Source of the DNA: Gracilaria vermiculophylla
Taxonomy: Eukaryota > Rhodophyta > Florideophyceae > Gracilariales > Gracilariaceae
Assembly: GCA_019155205.2 (NCBI GenBank)
Contig: JAHNZQ020000227.1
Span: 1,570,689-1,634,688 of the forward strand
Direction: 5' to 3'
DNA: 64,000 nt
Made by a program: the position numbers and the translations under genes. Under the pieces are notes generated by a model. The model was not told the origin of the DNA. It saw only the letters and a program-made list of their open reading frames with translations, and did not search any database. Below are positions 63,558 to 64,000 of this stretch, piece after piece; position 1 is the first letter of the stretch, and every line of letters begins with the position of its first letter.

Positions 63558-64000
63558 TACAGTGCGTTTCAAAAACATATTACCCCTCAAAAGTGCGCCA
63601 AAACTGTACTGTAGACTAGATTTTGCACATATTCTATGTAGAATCGTTTCAAAAAGATATGTACACCGTCTTCTTTATAATAAAAATGGCTCGACGCCCG
63701 CCACTTTTCAAGCAAGAACAGCTTCAAATCGTTAAGTTAAACGCCAAGAAACATTCCTACAGTGCTATCGCTAAAATATTAAAGCGTTCTAGGGTCACAA
63801 TTGCTACTTTTCTATAAAACCCGACTCTTTAGTGCTTAAAATCTTCTTCTGGACGCCCAGAGAAGCTCAGTCAAGTAGATAAGAGAGGTATTAAAAAGGG
63901 AGCTGTGCAAAGGAAAAGTATCGTACAAAACAATTAGAATTAATCTTAATCTCAACGTTTCTAAATCAAATATATGGAGGCAGATAAACAGCACAAACTT
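63558..64000 (+). mobile_element. Tc1/mariner-like transposon, 5' part, runs off the window
   Basis: The end sequence TACAGTGCGTTTCAAAAACA at 63558 matches the ends at 6111 and 39877. Downstream the frame from ATG 63687 encodes the HTH of a Tc1 transposase (QEQLQIVKLNAKKHSYSAIA; KRSRVTIATFL) and ends in TAA at 63817. After that the second HTH (GRPEKLSQVDKRGIKKGAV) lies in other frames with further stops. The copy is degenerate but cleaner than the relic at 6-7 kb. The rest lies beyond the window. Confidence 0.8.

Noticed and set aside
1..64000. CRISPR arrays, bacterial operons, tRNA or rRNA genes, U6 snRNA
   Set aside because: No regularly spaced repeats, no B-box-like tRNA signature and no conserved snRNA core were seen by eye; gene structure is eukaryotic. 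A tRNA or covariance-model scan would be decisive.

Overview
The window looks like nuclear DNA of a photosynthetic eukaryote of the plant/algal lineage. The evidence is a B-box + CCT (CONSTANS-like) protein, spliceosomal GT-AG introns of about 85-200 bp, a candidate plastid membrane protein, a TPR protein of plant type, and housekeeping genes such as LSM4, DENR and a complex I-like subunit. The sequence has two compositions: intron-poor, very GC-rich genes full of Ala/Pro/Gln codon repeats, and AT-richer stretches filled with decayed transposons. A red alga or another compact-gene alga would fit, but the sequence does not fix the clade. Two 100-N scaffold gaps lie at 10108-10207 and 39673-39772.

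Layout. 1-4 kb: the end of a B-box/CCT regulator, convergent with an unusual fusion of a UbiA-type prenyltransferase and a flavin monooxygenase. 6-17 kb: relics of a Tc1/mariner element, a PIF/Harbinger element (transposase plus SANT/Myb-like partner) and a pogo-like element. 17.3-26.2 kb: an old chromovirus-type Ty3/gypsy retrotransposon with 556-bp LTRs and a CTTCG target duplication; antisense ORFs lie between its pol remnant and its 3' LTR. 28.1-39.0 kb: a second chromovirus with 256-bp LTRs, an ATAAA target duplication, a primer-binding site and a polypurine tract. It is split inside the RT-RNase H region by a 5.4-kb insertion flanked by a 6-bp duplication. That insertion carries the 5' halves of two host-type genes, PP4R3/SMEK and a MAP kinase, head to head around a shared upstream region. 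This nested gene capture is the most striking structure in the window.

41-63 kb: gene-rich DNA with a LITAF-domain protein, LSM4, a small plastid-like membrane protein, DENR (four exons), a coiled-coil protein, an orphan Cys/His protein, a complex I-like subunit divergent from a TPR protein, a PPP4R4-like HEAT protein, and a complete copper amine oxidase. A Tc1-like element runs off the right edge.

The genes do not form one pathway. Local arrangements that may matter are the divergent complex I-like/TPR pair (298 bp between start codons), the tight LSM4/TM-protein/DENR block, and similar inverted CTGACAG/CTGTCAG motifs about 410 bp upstream of two different genes. All calls come from reading the sequence; no database search was run.
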